Source of the DNA: Lachnospiraceae bacterium
GTDB taxonomy: Bacteria > Bacillota > Clostridia > Lachnospirales > Lachnospiraceae
Length of the DNA stretch: 5,460 nt
NCBI GenBank assembly: GCA_024691145.1
Contig: JAILNW010000058.1
Span: 1 to 5,460, forward strand
Reading direction: 5' to 3'
Positions 1 through 5,387 of the stretch are shown here, piece after piece. The notes under the pieces are model-generated. The model had not been told where the DNA came from. It searched no databases and saw only the letters and a list, made by a program, of their open reading frames with translations. The translations under genes were made by a program, and so were the position numbers. How positions within the stretch are numbered: the stretch's first letter is position 1; each line of letters opens with the position of its first letter.

Positions 1-18
1 AAATGTCAATATAAAAAT

Positions 19-41
19 GGCTCTTTCCTATGTTAGTTGAA
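19..41 (+). repeat. Left terminal inverted repeat of the ISL3 element
   Basis: These 23 bp match the reverse complement of 1823-1845 with a single mismatch (A versus G at the twelfth base). The outer sequence is GGCTCTTTCC. The identity continues outward for a few bases (AAT), so the exact outer end could shift by two or three bases. The transposase stop codon (45-47) lies only 3 bp inside this repeat. Confidence 0.9.
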
Positions 42-44
42 TTA

Positions 45-1755
45 TCATAAAAATTCAAGTCGAAGTGTTTTGCTTATTAACAAATCAAATTTACATCGAC
101 CATGCATTATTCTTTTTATTAACTTTATTTTATTTACTGAAGCCTCAACTACACCATTACTATATTGATATCTGAGAGAATTAATAATGGCAGACATATC
201 GTTATTGCAGCCTTTTAAAAATGAATTGACACCATCTATATTTAATTTTTCAGCTTTATTAAACCAAGCAAACAGAGCTTTTTCACTTTTACTCTTTAAA
301 AGAATTCCTTTAAATTCTAACATAAGTTCAATGAGCTTTTTTACTAAATTATATTTTTCATAAACTATTTTTAACATATCTCTACTTAGTTTAGTATTAT
401 CTTTTAGAGGGGTATATAATAATCTCAATAAATCTTTTCTTGATAATATCTTTTTGTATTTTAATTGTCCATTTTTCTTAAGACCACTTACATAATTCTT
501 TAATGTTCCATATTTTCCCTTATAACCTAATTTTTGTATTTCTATAAAAATATCTTTTGTTTTTACTTTATTAATAATAAACTCATTTATTTTATCTTGA
601 TATGGTGAACATATATTTTCTCTATCTCTTTTTAGCGATTCAATAGTTAATGGTTTGTCTAAATTGACATATTTTTTTACAGTTCTCCAATCAAATCCAG
701 TATGTTTTGAAATCGCAGAAAAAGAATAACCTTTATTATATAACTCCTTAACTTGTTTTATGTCATTATTTTTTCTATCGATATTAGTTTGACGTTTTTC
801 TTTATATTTATCTTTCGAAAAATATTCAATAAGTTCTATATCATTAAAAGAAAGAAGCTTTTTGAATGTTCTTATATCTATTGAATTATTTTTACATGCT
901 ATACTTATTTTTTCACCATTATTTATATCTTCCTTTGTTTTTTTATATCGCTCTTTAATACTATTTTTAGAAAGAATTATTGTTACCTCATCAAGAATAA
1001 TTTGACGAGGTAATATTTTTTTGATTTCATCTCTTATCGTTTCAGATAGTCCTTTTATTAAATGAAAACGATCAGATACTTGTATTATATTTGGATTCGC
1101 TAATTCAATAGCTAATTTATATATATTAGAACCATCTCTTGACACAACTTTAAGATTTGGATATTCTTGAAGCCATTTTTGGACATCAGTAACTTCTCTT
1201 GAATCAATAGCAGAAATAATATGATGATCATCTTGATTAACCATAATAGTAGCATACTTATGTCTTTTTTTTATTGCAAAATCATCAATACCTATAAATT
1301 CTACTGATTCTTTATCAATTTCAACACTATCTTTTTTTTAAGAAAGTACATATAGTACTTTTACCAATCTCAACCCCGTTCTTTCTTAATAAATTCTGTG
1401 CAGAAATTGAACTCATATTAACAGATACTTCAATGATATATTCTTTTAATCTTTTTGTTTTCTTTGATTTTCTTTCTACGAAATCATATACTTCAGCAAA
1501 TGTTTTATGAGAACATTCCTGGTTATCGCAAAACATCTTCCTATTGTTGATTCGAATTAATACTTTCTTATTATTTAGAGGAATATCCATAAAACTTTTT
1601 TTATAAGAAGAATGTTTCCTGTTTGAAACTTCTCCACAATAAGGACAAATGGGAGCTTCTACTGTAGACTCAACATCAAATATAATCGTATCATTTTCTA
1701 TGGTTAAGTTAATATACCTCAATTTATTACTTAATAGTTCAATATACTTCTGCAT
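45..1755 (-). pseudogene. ISL3-family transposase, split by a frameshift in an A8 run
   Basis: This is the DDE-type transposase of the element, which cuts and joins its ends. The first frame (1755-1327, 142 residues) holds the zinc finger, with Cys37/Cys40 and Cys76/Cys81, then a helix-turn-helix at about 102-137. The second frame (open from 1337 down to 45) holds the catalytic domain: the first Asp in GIDDFA (codons at 1281-1286), Asp in SRDGS, the DRFH motif and the final Glu in VVEASVNKIK. A long insertion with a second helix-turn-helix, as in the longer ISL3 transposases, splits the catalytic domain. Dropping one A from the A8 run (1332-1339 on the plus strand) joins the frames into about 569 residues. 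The start ATG at 1753-1755 has AGGAAGG 9 nt upstream. It is either a broken gene or one expressed by slippage. The downstream piece starting at its own ATG (1244) would lack the zinc finger and the first catalytic Asp, so it is not a functional start. Confidence 0.85.
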
Positions 1756-1764
1756 TATAATTTA

Positions 1765-1771
1765 CCTTCCT
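1765..1771 (-). promoter_or_regulatory. Ribosome binding site of the transposase
   Basis: AGGAAGG on the minus strand lies 9 nt before the ATG at 1755-1753. It fixes the start of the zinc-finger half. No comparable site precedes the internal ATG at 1244. Confidence 0.7.
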
Positions 1772-1798
1772 AAATCTTATTAAGTTATTACGATATAA

Positions 1799-1827
1799 AT
1801 TATAACACAAATAAATCTAGTTTTCAA
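1799..1827 (-). promoter_or_regulatory. Sigma-70/SigA-type promoter of the transposase
   Basis: On the minus strand, TTGAAA (1827-1822) and a perfect TATAAT (1804-1799) are separated by exactly 17 bp, about 45 bp before the transposase ATG. The -35 box overlaps the inner edge of the right terminal repeat by five bases. Confidence 0.7.
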
Positions 1828-1845
1828 CTAACACAGGAAAGAGCC
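1823..1845 (-). repeat. Right terminal inverted repeat of the ISL3 element
   Basis: This is the inverted copy of 19-41 with one mismatch over 23 bp. It is the end upstream of the transposase gene. The -35 box of the transposase promoter overlaps its inner edge, so transposase bound to this end could repress its own synthesis; that last point is inference. Confidence 0.9.
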
Positions 1846-2232
1846 ATTCTTATTTTAGCATTTACAGTTGGAAGGGAGTATAGATTAGTAGTTGGTGAAA
1901 CAGAACAATTTATTGATATGCTTTTCTATAATATACAAAAACATTGTTATGTAGTTGTAGAGATAAAGATAAGAGAATTTCAACCAGGAGATATGGGACA
2001 GTTAGGAACTTATATTGCTGCAACAGATGGGATATTGAAAGGAGAAAATGATAATCCTACAATAGGTCTTTTGATTTGCAAAACAAAAGACAATGTATTA
2101 GCACAGTATGCTACAAATGCAGTAAATGTACCAATAGGAATTTCAGAATATGAGTTAAATAGTTTGATACCTGAAGGTTATAAGAGTTCTATGCCTACTA
2201 TTGAAGAAATAGAGCAAAAGTTAAAGGATTAA
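1846..2232 (+). pseudogene. YhcG/DUF1016 PD-(D/E)XK nuclease, 5'-truncated at the insertion sequence
   Basis: These 128 codons run open from the insertion sequence edge to a TAA at 2230-2232 and match the C-terminal nuclease domain of the YhcG/DUF1016 family. Recognisable pieces, in order, are VGREYRLVVG, FIDMLFY (catalytic Asp), CYVVVEIK (the E-x-K motif), GQLGTYIAATD, DNPTIGLLICK and the C-terminal PIGISEYEL with a final PTIEEIEQKL helix. Full-length members are roughly 330-370 residues with an N-terminal DUF1016 domain, which is absent here. The ATG at 1918 lies inside the catalytic core after the Asp codon and has no convincing ribosome binding site, so it is not a genuine start. No ATG, GTG or TTG precedes it in frame back to the insertion sequence. 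The family is often found in restriction-modification and other defence neighbourhoods. Nothing visible would express the remnant. Confidence 0.85.
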
Positions 2233-2250
2233 ATGATGAGTAATTTATAG

Positions 2251-2562
2251 CTCGTTTTCCGAATTGATAAGATCGGCAAAGGGGATGAAAGAGAAACAGA
2301 TGATAGAGGCCACTTGATTGGTGATCAATTTGGAGGTTTGGGCGGAATGGAGAATCTTGTTCCTCAAGATTCTAAGATAAATCAAGGTGATTTCAAGAAA
2401 ATGGAAGATAGCCTTGCCAAAGAAGTGAAAGCAGGGAAGGACGTACAAATAAAAGTTGAGCCAATTTACGAGGGTGACTCAAACCGGCCTTCAGCTATAG
2501 GTGTTACATACACAATTGACGGTGAAAAAACGGTTAGGATTTTTCCTAATGGAGAGGAGTAG
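2251..2562 (+). pseudogene. C-terminal remnant of a DNA/RNA non-specific endonuclease toxin
   Basis: The open frame begins after a TAG at 2248-2250 and ends with a TAG at 2560-2562. It encodes the Endonuclea_NS_2-type beta-beta-alpha metal nuclease domain seen at the C-terminus of LXG and other polymorphic toxins. Diagnostic pieces are DDRGHLIGDQFGG with the catalytic His, then MENLVPQDSKIN with the metal-site Asn, the helix DFKKMEDSLAKEV, and the strands VKVEPIYEG, RPSAIGVTYTIDG and VRIFPNG. The first part of the nuclease fold and all N-terminal delivery domains are missing, and no credible start exists; the TTG at 2314 falls after the catalytic His codon. The immunity gene follows 6 bp later. 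It is most likely an orphan toxin tip left by recombination, or a stored cassette in a toxin locus. Confidence 0.8.
2551..2559 (+). promoter_or_regulatory. Ribosome binding site of the YezG-like immunity gene, inside the toxin's last codons
   Basis: GGAGAGGAG lies 9 nt before the ATG at 2569. It is made of the last codons (Gly-Glu-Glu) of the toxin remnant, an arrangement that ties toxin and immunity translation together in an intact locus. Confidence 0.75.
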
Positions 2563-2568
2563 TGTATT

Positions 2569-2952
2569 ATGAATGAAAAATCATTTCAATTGATATTTGA
2601 TAAGCTTCAAGACTATTTAGTGGATGGTTGGGAATCGCTAGCATTTTATGCTATATATTTTAAAGGAAGTTATAGTATGAAGTACTATACGAAGGTTAAT
2701 GGTAAGTATGTAGATTGCTTTGAACTTGGGAAATGGTCCGATATGGATCTAATGAAACTATTTATGTCTATTGATAGAGTAATTGCACCCGAAAGGAATG
2801 CACTTAATGGAGACAAGAAGTGGAATAGCATGACTTTTATTGTAAATTCTGAGGGTGATATGAAAACTCAGTTTGATTATTCTTCTATTGATGATGAAAT
2901 AACATATGTTTCAGAATGGAAACAAAGATATCTGAAAGATTATAGCAATTAG
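2569..2952 (+). CDS. YezG-like (DUF600) immunity protein
   Basis: This is a complete 127-residue gene, the usual size for the YezG/DUF600 immunity family. It has a family-like layout: an N-terminal helix (MNEKSFQLIFDKLQDYLVDG), the strands FYAIYFKGSYSMKYYTKV, a central helical region (DLMKLFMSIDRVI), the strand WNSMTFIVNSEGDMKTQFDYS and a C-terminal helix (WKQRYLKDY). Proteins of this family bind and neutralise cognate nuclease toxins in the cytoplasm; in Bacillus subtilis YezG is paired with the LXG nuclease toxin YeeF. Here the gene sits 6 bp after a remnant of the same nuclease toxin class, which strongly supports the pairing. The gene is intact while its toxin is truncated, so it may survive as an orphan immunity gene protecting against toxins of neighbouring cells. 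No promoter of its own was recognised. The protein has no signal peptide or membrane segment. Confidence 0.82.
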   Translation: MNEKSFQLIFDKLQDYLVDGWESLAFYAIYFKGSYSMKYYTKVNGKYVDCFELGKWSDMDLMKLFMSIDRVIAPERNALNGDKKWNSMTFIVNSEGDMKTQFDYSSIDDEITYVSEWKQRYLKDYSN

Positions 2953-3047
2953 TAATAAAGTATTACGAATTTGAGACTGTTAGCGGAAACTATATGCATG
3001 TGCTTTATGATAATCAGCAGAGGTCATCATGGATCTTGGTTAAATAA
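2946..3047 (+). pseudogene. Short coding-like remnant, C-terminus of an unrecognised protein
   Basis: This frame is open from the codon after a TAG at 2943-2945 to the TAA at 3045-3047. It reads like a real protein end (YYEFETVSGNYMHVLYDN, then SSWILVK), rich in alternating aromatic and hydrophobic residues. It overlaps the last codons of the YezG-like gene in a different frame and has no start codon supported by a ribosome binding site. By position, between one immunity gene and a possible second, it could be the tail of another toxin or immunity cassette. That is inference; I do not recognise the family, and a chance open frame is possible. Confidence 0.35.
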
Positions 3048-3086
3048 ATGATTTATATTTCATTCAACCAATAATTTAACCAAGAT
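3033..3086. repeat. 13-bp perfect inverted repeat, possible weak terminator
   Basis: The arms 3033-3045 (atcttggttaaat) and 3074-3086 are exact reverse complements separated by 28 bp. The middle can form a further small stem (aatga at 3047-3051 with tcatt at 3060-3064). The right arm runs into TTTTA. The stem is AT-rich, so this would be a weak terminator for the YezG-like gene; it could equally be an old palindromic element. Confidence 0.5.
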
Positions 3087-3124
3087 TTTAAACAAGAATT
3101 ATGAAAAAACGGCTGAAATAAAGG

Positions 3125-3145
3125 CATTTAAACATTGTTTAAATG
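3125..3145. repeat. Perfect 9-bp hairpin with 3-nt loop before the 154-residue gene
   Basis: catttaaac, att, gtttaaatg is a fully symmetrical dyad ending 44 bp before the ATG at 3190. Its position fits an operator or a leader hairpin for the downstream gene. At this AT content, chance cannot be excluded. No clear -35/-10 pair was found around it. Confidence 0.45.
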
Positions 3146-3178
3146 ATTTTCAAAACCCAAATTCAACCAATGAAAAGT

Positions 3179-3183
3179 GGAGG
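3179..3183 (+). promoter_or_regulatory. Ribosome binding site of the 154-residue gene
   Basis: GGAGG is followed by 6 nt and the ATG at 3190. It decides the start, because the same frame stays open upstream to 3052 with no ATG, GTG or TTG. Confidence 0.75.
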
Positions 3184-3189
3184 TTAACG

Positions 3190-3654
3190 ATGAAGTACGA
3201 ATCAGAAAAGGTTAACAAGTATATCAGGAACAGAAAAAGTAATATCCCATTTACTCTGCATGATAGCAGAATTCAAAAGATAGAAGAATTAGATGATGCA
3301 ATAATTCTAAGAGTCGATAAATTATTTCAATATAGGGACAATGAAGAAATAATACTACATGGAGACATTGAATTTACAAAAGCAGATATAGAAGAATGCT
3401 CGATGTTAGCATTTAAAAGCCCTTTTGGGTTTGAAGGTGTAAATACTTTTTCTGGAGAGAAACTTTCCTTAACTGAATATATGGAAAAATACCCTAATGC
3501 TGAATTTGAAATCGTAACTGAAGGATATAACGGTTATGATACAATTTATCAAGGTTGGATATGGAATAGAGATTCACACCCGATTTTTGGCATTATGACA
3601 ATTTGGAACATTGGGGATATGATTTATAAGATTACAAAGGAATCTGATTCATGA
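3190..3654 (+). CDS. Unrecognised 154-residue cytoplasmic protein, possible immunity protein
   Basis: The gene is intact, with a strong ribosome binding site at 3179-3183 and a TGA stop at 3652-3654. The protein has no signal peptide, membrane segment or cysteine cluster. Visible parts are a charged N-terminus, the segment FTLHDSRIQKIEELDDAII, which looks like a beta hairpin following a short Leu-His-Asp motif, then an acidic stretch (IEFTKADIEE), a Gly/Phe-rich turn (SPFGFEGVN), a helix (LTEYMEKYP) and closing strands rich in Trp and Tyr (YQGWIWN, FGIMTIWNIG). I cannot name its family. Its size, acidic and aromatic composition, and place downstream of a toxin remnant and a YezG-like gene make an immunity protein plausible, but that rests on context only. 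It ends 79 bp before the ABC transporter operon. Confidence 0.8.
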   Translation: MKYESEKVNKYIRNRKSNIPFTLHDSRIQKIEELDDAIILRVDKLFQYRDNEEIILHGDIEFTKADIEECSMLAFKSPFGFEGVNTFSGEKLSLTEYMEKYPNAEFEIVTEGYNGYDTIYQGWIWNRDSHPIFGIMTIWNIGDMIYKITKESDS

Positions 3655-3685
3655 TATGCTTGCAGGCTACAGACAGTTGGAAAAA

Positions 3686-3712
3686 GCATAATATTGCATA
3701 GGCCTATTATGC
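3686..3712. promoter_or_regulatory. Inverted repeat upstream of the ABC operon, candidate operator
   Basis: gcataata (3686-3693) and tattatgc (3705-3712) are exact reverse complements around an 11-bp centre, ttgcataggcc, ending 21 bp before the ATG of the ATPase gene. Both arms contain -10-like hexamers (CATAAT, TATTAT) but no good -35 box lies 16-18 bp upstream of either. A dyad this close to the start fits an operator for a TetR-, GntR- or MarR-type regulator, which often control such exporters. No regulator gene is in the window. Confidence 0.45.
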
Positions 3713-3733
3713 AAATACGAAAGGAAAGGTTTA

Positions 3734-4555
3734 ATGAGTGTAATAGAGATTAAAAATCTTACAAGAGATTTTGGACAGGAAAAGGGCATATTTGACATAT
3801 CTTTAGAAGTTAATAATGGAGAAGTGTTTGGATTTTTAGGACCTAATGGTGCAGGGAAAACCACAACAATCCGCCATCTTATGGGATTTTTACAGAGTAA
3901 AACCGGCACATGCACAATTAATGGTATGGATTGTTTTAAAGAAAGAGATATTATCCAAAAAAATCTTGGGTACATTCCTGGTGAGATAAGTTTCTTTGAG
4001 GATATGACTGGAAAAGAATTTTTAAGTTTTTTATCAAAGTATAGAAATCTTGATAATTATGAAAGACAGCAGGAACTTATAGAAAGGTTCGAGCTTAATA
4101 TAGACAGCAAAATAAAAAAAATGAGTAAGGGAACCAAGCAGAAGATTGGAATAGTTGCAGCATTTATGCATGACCCTGATATATTGATATTAGATGAACC
4201 AACAAGTGGCTTAGATCCTCTTATGCAGAACAGGTTTATTGAACTTATTGAAGAGGAGAAGAAAAAGAATAAAACTATACTTTTATCCAGTCATATATTT
4301 GATGAGGTTGAAAGAACCTGCGACCAGATAGGCATAATAAAGGATGGAAGAATAGTTAATGCCTGTCCTGTCGAAACCCTTAGAAAACGACATATGCACA
4401 CTTACAAAGTAACATTGGAGAATGAAGAAGAGGCTAAAAGATTTGCAAAGGACTTTGATGGAACTTTAGATGGCAATATGGTTAGAGTAGCTTCAAAACA
4501 GAGTCTTGAAGAGATATTTTTGGCATATTATGGCGGGGGTGAAAGTGATGATTAA
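3734..4555 (+). CDS. ABC transporter ATP-binding protein (ABC-2 exporter type)
   Basis: This 273-residue nucleotide-binding subunit hydrolyses ATP on the inner face of the membrane to drive the permease encoded next. Motifs in order are Walker A GPNGAGKTT (36-44), the region usually holding the Q-loop reading GYIPGEISFFE (79-89), the signature SKGTKQK (131-137) in place of the usual SGGQ, Walker B DILILDEP (149-156), D-loop SGLD (158-161) and H-loop His187 in SSHIF. An SKGTKQK- or SKGMKQK-like signature is common in ABC-2 drug and bacteriocin exporter ATPases. The C-terminal 60-70 residues form the small accessory domain seen in these proteins. The start is supported by AAAGGAAAGG just upstream (3723-3729 region). 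Its 3' end overlaps the permease gene by 8 bp, so the two are translationally coupled. The substrate cannot be told from sequence; self-protection or peptide/antibiotic export are common roles. Confidence 0.93.
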   Translation: MSVIEIKNLTRDFGQEKGIFDISLEVNNGEVFGFLGPNGAGKTTTIRHLMGFLQSKTGTCTINGMDCFKERDIIQKNLGYIPGEISFFEDMTGKEFLSFLSKYRNLDNYERQQELIERFELNIDSKIKKMSKGTKQKIGIVAAFMHDPDILILDEPTSGLDPLMQNRFIELIEEEKKKNKTILLSSHIFDEVERTCDQIGIIKDGRIVNACPVETLRKRHMHTYKVTLENEEEAKRFAKDFDGTLDGNMVRVASKQSLEEIFLAYYGGGESDD

Positions 4556-5348
4556 TGGTTCATTATATGTACGAGAGATGAAAAAAAGCATAAAGATACT
4601 GTTAATATTTATGGCGGTTCTTACAATGTATGTTGTTATGATTATTGATATGTATGATCCAAAGATGGTGGAAACACTTAATAATTTTTATGAGATTATG
4701 CCGGAATTAATGGATGCTGTTGGAATGGTTCTTGGTGCCACAAGTCTTTTATCATATATTATTTCATATCTGTATGGCTTTATACTCCTTGTAATTCCAA
4801 TGGTATTTTTAATTATCCGAGGAAATGCATTAATTGCCAAGTATAATGATACTGGCGCAATGTCTGTGCTTCTTGCTGCACCGGTTAAGAGAAAGAGTAT
4901 AGTTGTAACACAGGGACTTGTATTAATAAGTTGCATAGCCATAATTGCACTATATACAACATGTCTTGAGTTAATTATGGCACATATGGAGTTTAAGGGA
5001 CAGCTTGACAGTATAGAACTTTTAAAGGTAAACATAGCCTGGCTTTGTCTTATGTTATTTATAGCAGGAGTATGTTTTTTGGCATCATGCTATTTTCAGG
5101 ATATGCGATTCAGCCTTTCTTTTGGTGCAGGAATACCACTTGTTATGTATGTTATGCAGATGCTTGCAAATGTAGGAGATAAGGCAAAAGGAATAAGATA
5201 CCTGACTTTCTTTACACTTTTTGATGCAGAGGGAATAGCAGCAGGTGAAAGTGTGGCAGTTGTTAAAGCAGCAGTGTTATTAATTGGAGCAATTATTCTG
5301 TTTACAGCAGGGTGTGTTTCATTTTGCAGGAAAGATTTATCAGTTTAA
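4548..5348 (+). CDS. ABC-2 family transporter permease
   Basis: This 266-residue integral membrane subunit forms the transport path with the ATPase encoded just upstream. Six hydrophobic segments are visible at about 16-34, 65-92, 118-140, 162-181, 188-207 and 238-260. A conserved cytoplasmic-looking stretch between segments 2 and 3 (NALIAKYNDTGAMSVLLAAP, then VKRK) and the C-terminal CRKDLSV are typical of ABC-2 permeases of Firmicutes. I chose the ATG at 4548 because GGGGG (4535-4539) lies 8 nt before it and because it gives the family-like N-terminus MINGSLYVREMKKS. An in-frame ATG at 4506 would add 14 residues encoded inside the ATPase gene and has no better binding site. A GTG at 4545 is a close alternative. 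The gene ends 6 bp before a strong terminator, which closes the two-gene operon. Confidence 0.9.
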   Translation: MINGSLYVREMKKSIKILLIFMAVLTMYVVMIIDMYDPKMVETLNNFYEIMPELMDAVGMVLGATSLLSYIISYLYGFILLVIPMVFLIIRGNALIAKYNDTGAMSVLLAAPVKRKSIVVTQGLVLISCIAIIALYTTCLELIMAHMEFKGQLDSIELLKVNIAWLCLMLFIAGVCFLASCYFQDMRFSLSFGAGIPLVMYVMQMLANVGDKAKGIRYLTFFTLFDAEGIAAGESVAVVKAAVLLIGAIILFTAGCVSFCRKDLSV

Positions 5349-5354
5349 CATTAA

Positions 5355-5385
5355 AAAACCAGCAGTATTGATAACTGCTGGTTTT
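5355..5385. terminator. Rho-independent terminator, bidirectional
   Basis: The arms aaaaccagcagt (5355-5366) and actgctggtttt (5374-5385) are perfectly complementary over 12 bp with a 7-nt loop. The plus strand has a T run at the 3' side and the minus strand reads into the A run (5353-5358) as T residues. It starts 6 bp after the permease stop and 2 bp from the stop of the convergent minus-strand frame, so it can serve both. Confidence 0.9.
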
Positions 5386-5387
5386 AT

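Larger units (their letters stand above)
19..1845 (-). mobile_element. ISL3-family insertion sequence, complete from end to end
   Basis: The element is 1827 bp. It is bounded by inverted repeats starting GGCTCTTTCC, the typical outer sequence of ISL3-family ends, and contains only transposase coding sequence, on the minus strand. The transposase has the expected order of N-terminal zinc finger, helix-turn-helix and DDE-type catalytic domain. The element sits directly against the truncated 5' end of a YhcG-type nuclease at 1846. ISL3 elements normally make 8-bp target duplications. The flanks 11-18 (ataaaaat) and 1846-1853 (attcttat) agree at only 4 of 8 positions, so no duplication is visible. 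The ends are clear; whether the element is active depends on how the transposase frameshift at about 1330-1341 is resolved. Confidence 0.9.

Noticed and set aside
45..1244. A separate 399-residue transposase gene starting at the ATG at 1244
   Set aside because: The frame is open further upstream and encodes the first catalytic Asp (GIDDFA) before this ATG. No ribosome binding site precedes it. It is the second half of one frameshifted transposase.
1918..2232. A free-standing 104-residue gene starting at the ATG at 1918
   Set aside because: The family similarity continues upstream of this ATG in the same frame to the edge of the insertion sequence, and the ATG falls within the catalytic core without a ribosome binding site, so it is the tail of a truncated gene.
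2245..2448. Minus-strand open frame of 67 residues
   Set aside because: It lies antisense to the nuclease-toxin remnant, whose plus-strand translation matches a known domain. It has no family resemblance and no ribosome binding site.
2314..2562. A free-standing 82-residue gene starting at TTG 2314
   Set aside because: The nuclease domain similarity, including the catalytic DRGH, lies upstream of this TTG in the same frame, so the TTG is an internal codon.
3660..3692. Promoter TTGCAG (3660-3665) with CATAAT (3687-3692) for the ABC operon
   Set aside because: The spacing of 21 bp is too long for a standard promoter, and no better pair was found, so only the dyad is reported.
3667..3975. Minus-strand open frame of 102 residues
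   Set aside because: It is antisense to the start of the ABC ATPase gene, including Walker A, and is a shadow of that coding sequence.
4688..5035. Minus-strand open frame of 115 residues
   Set aside because: It is antisense to the permease gene; its composition is explained by the hydrophobic codons of the real gene.
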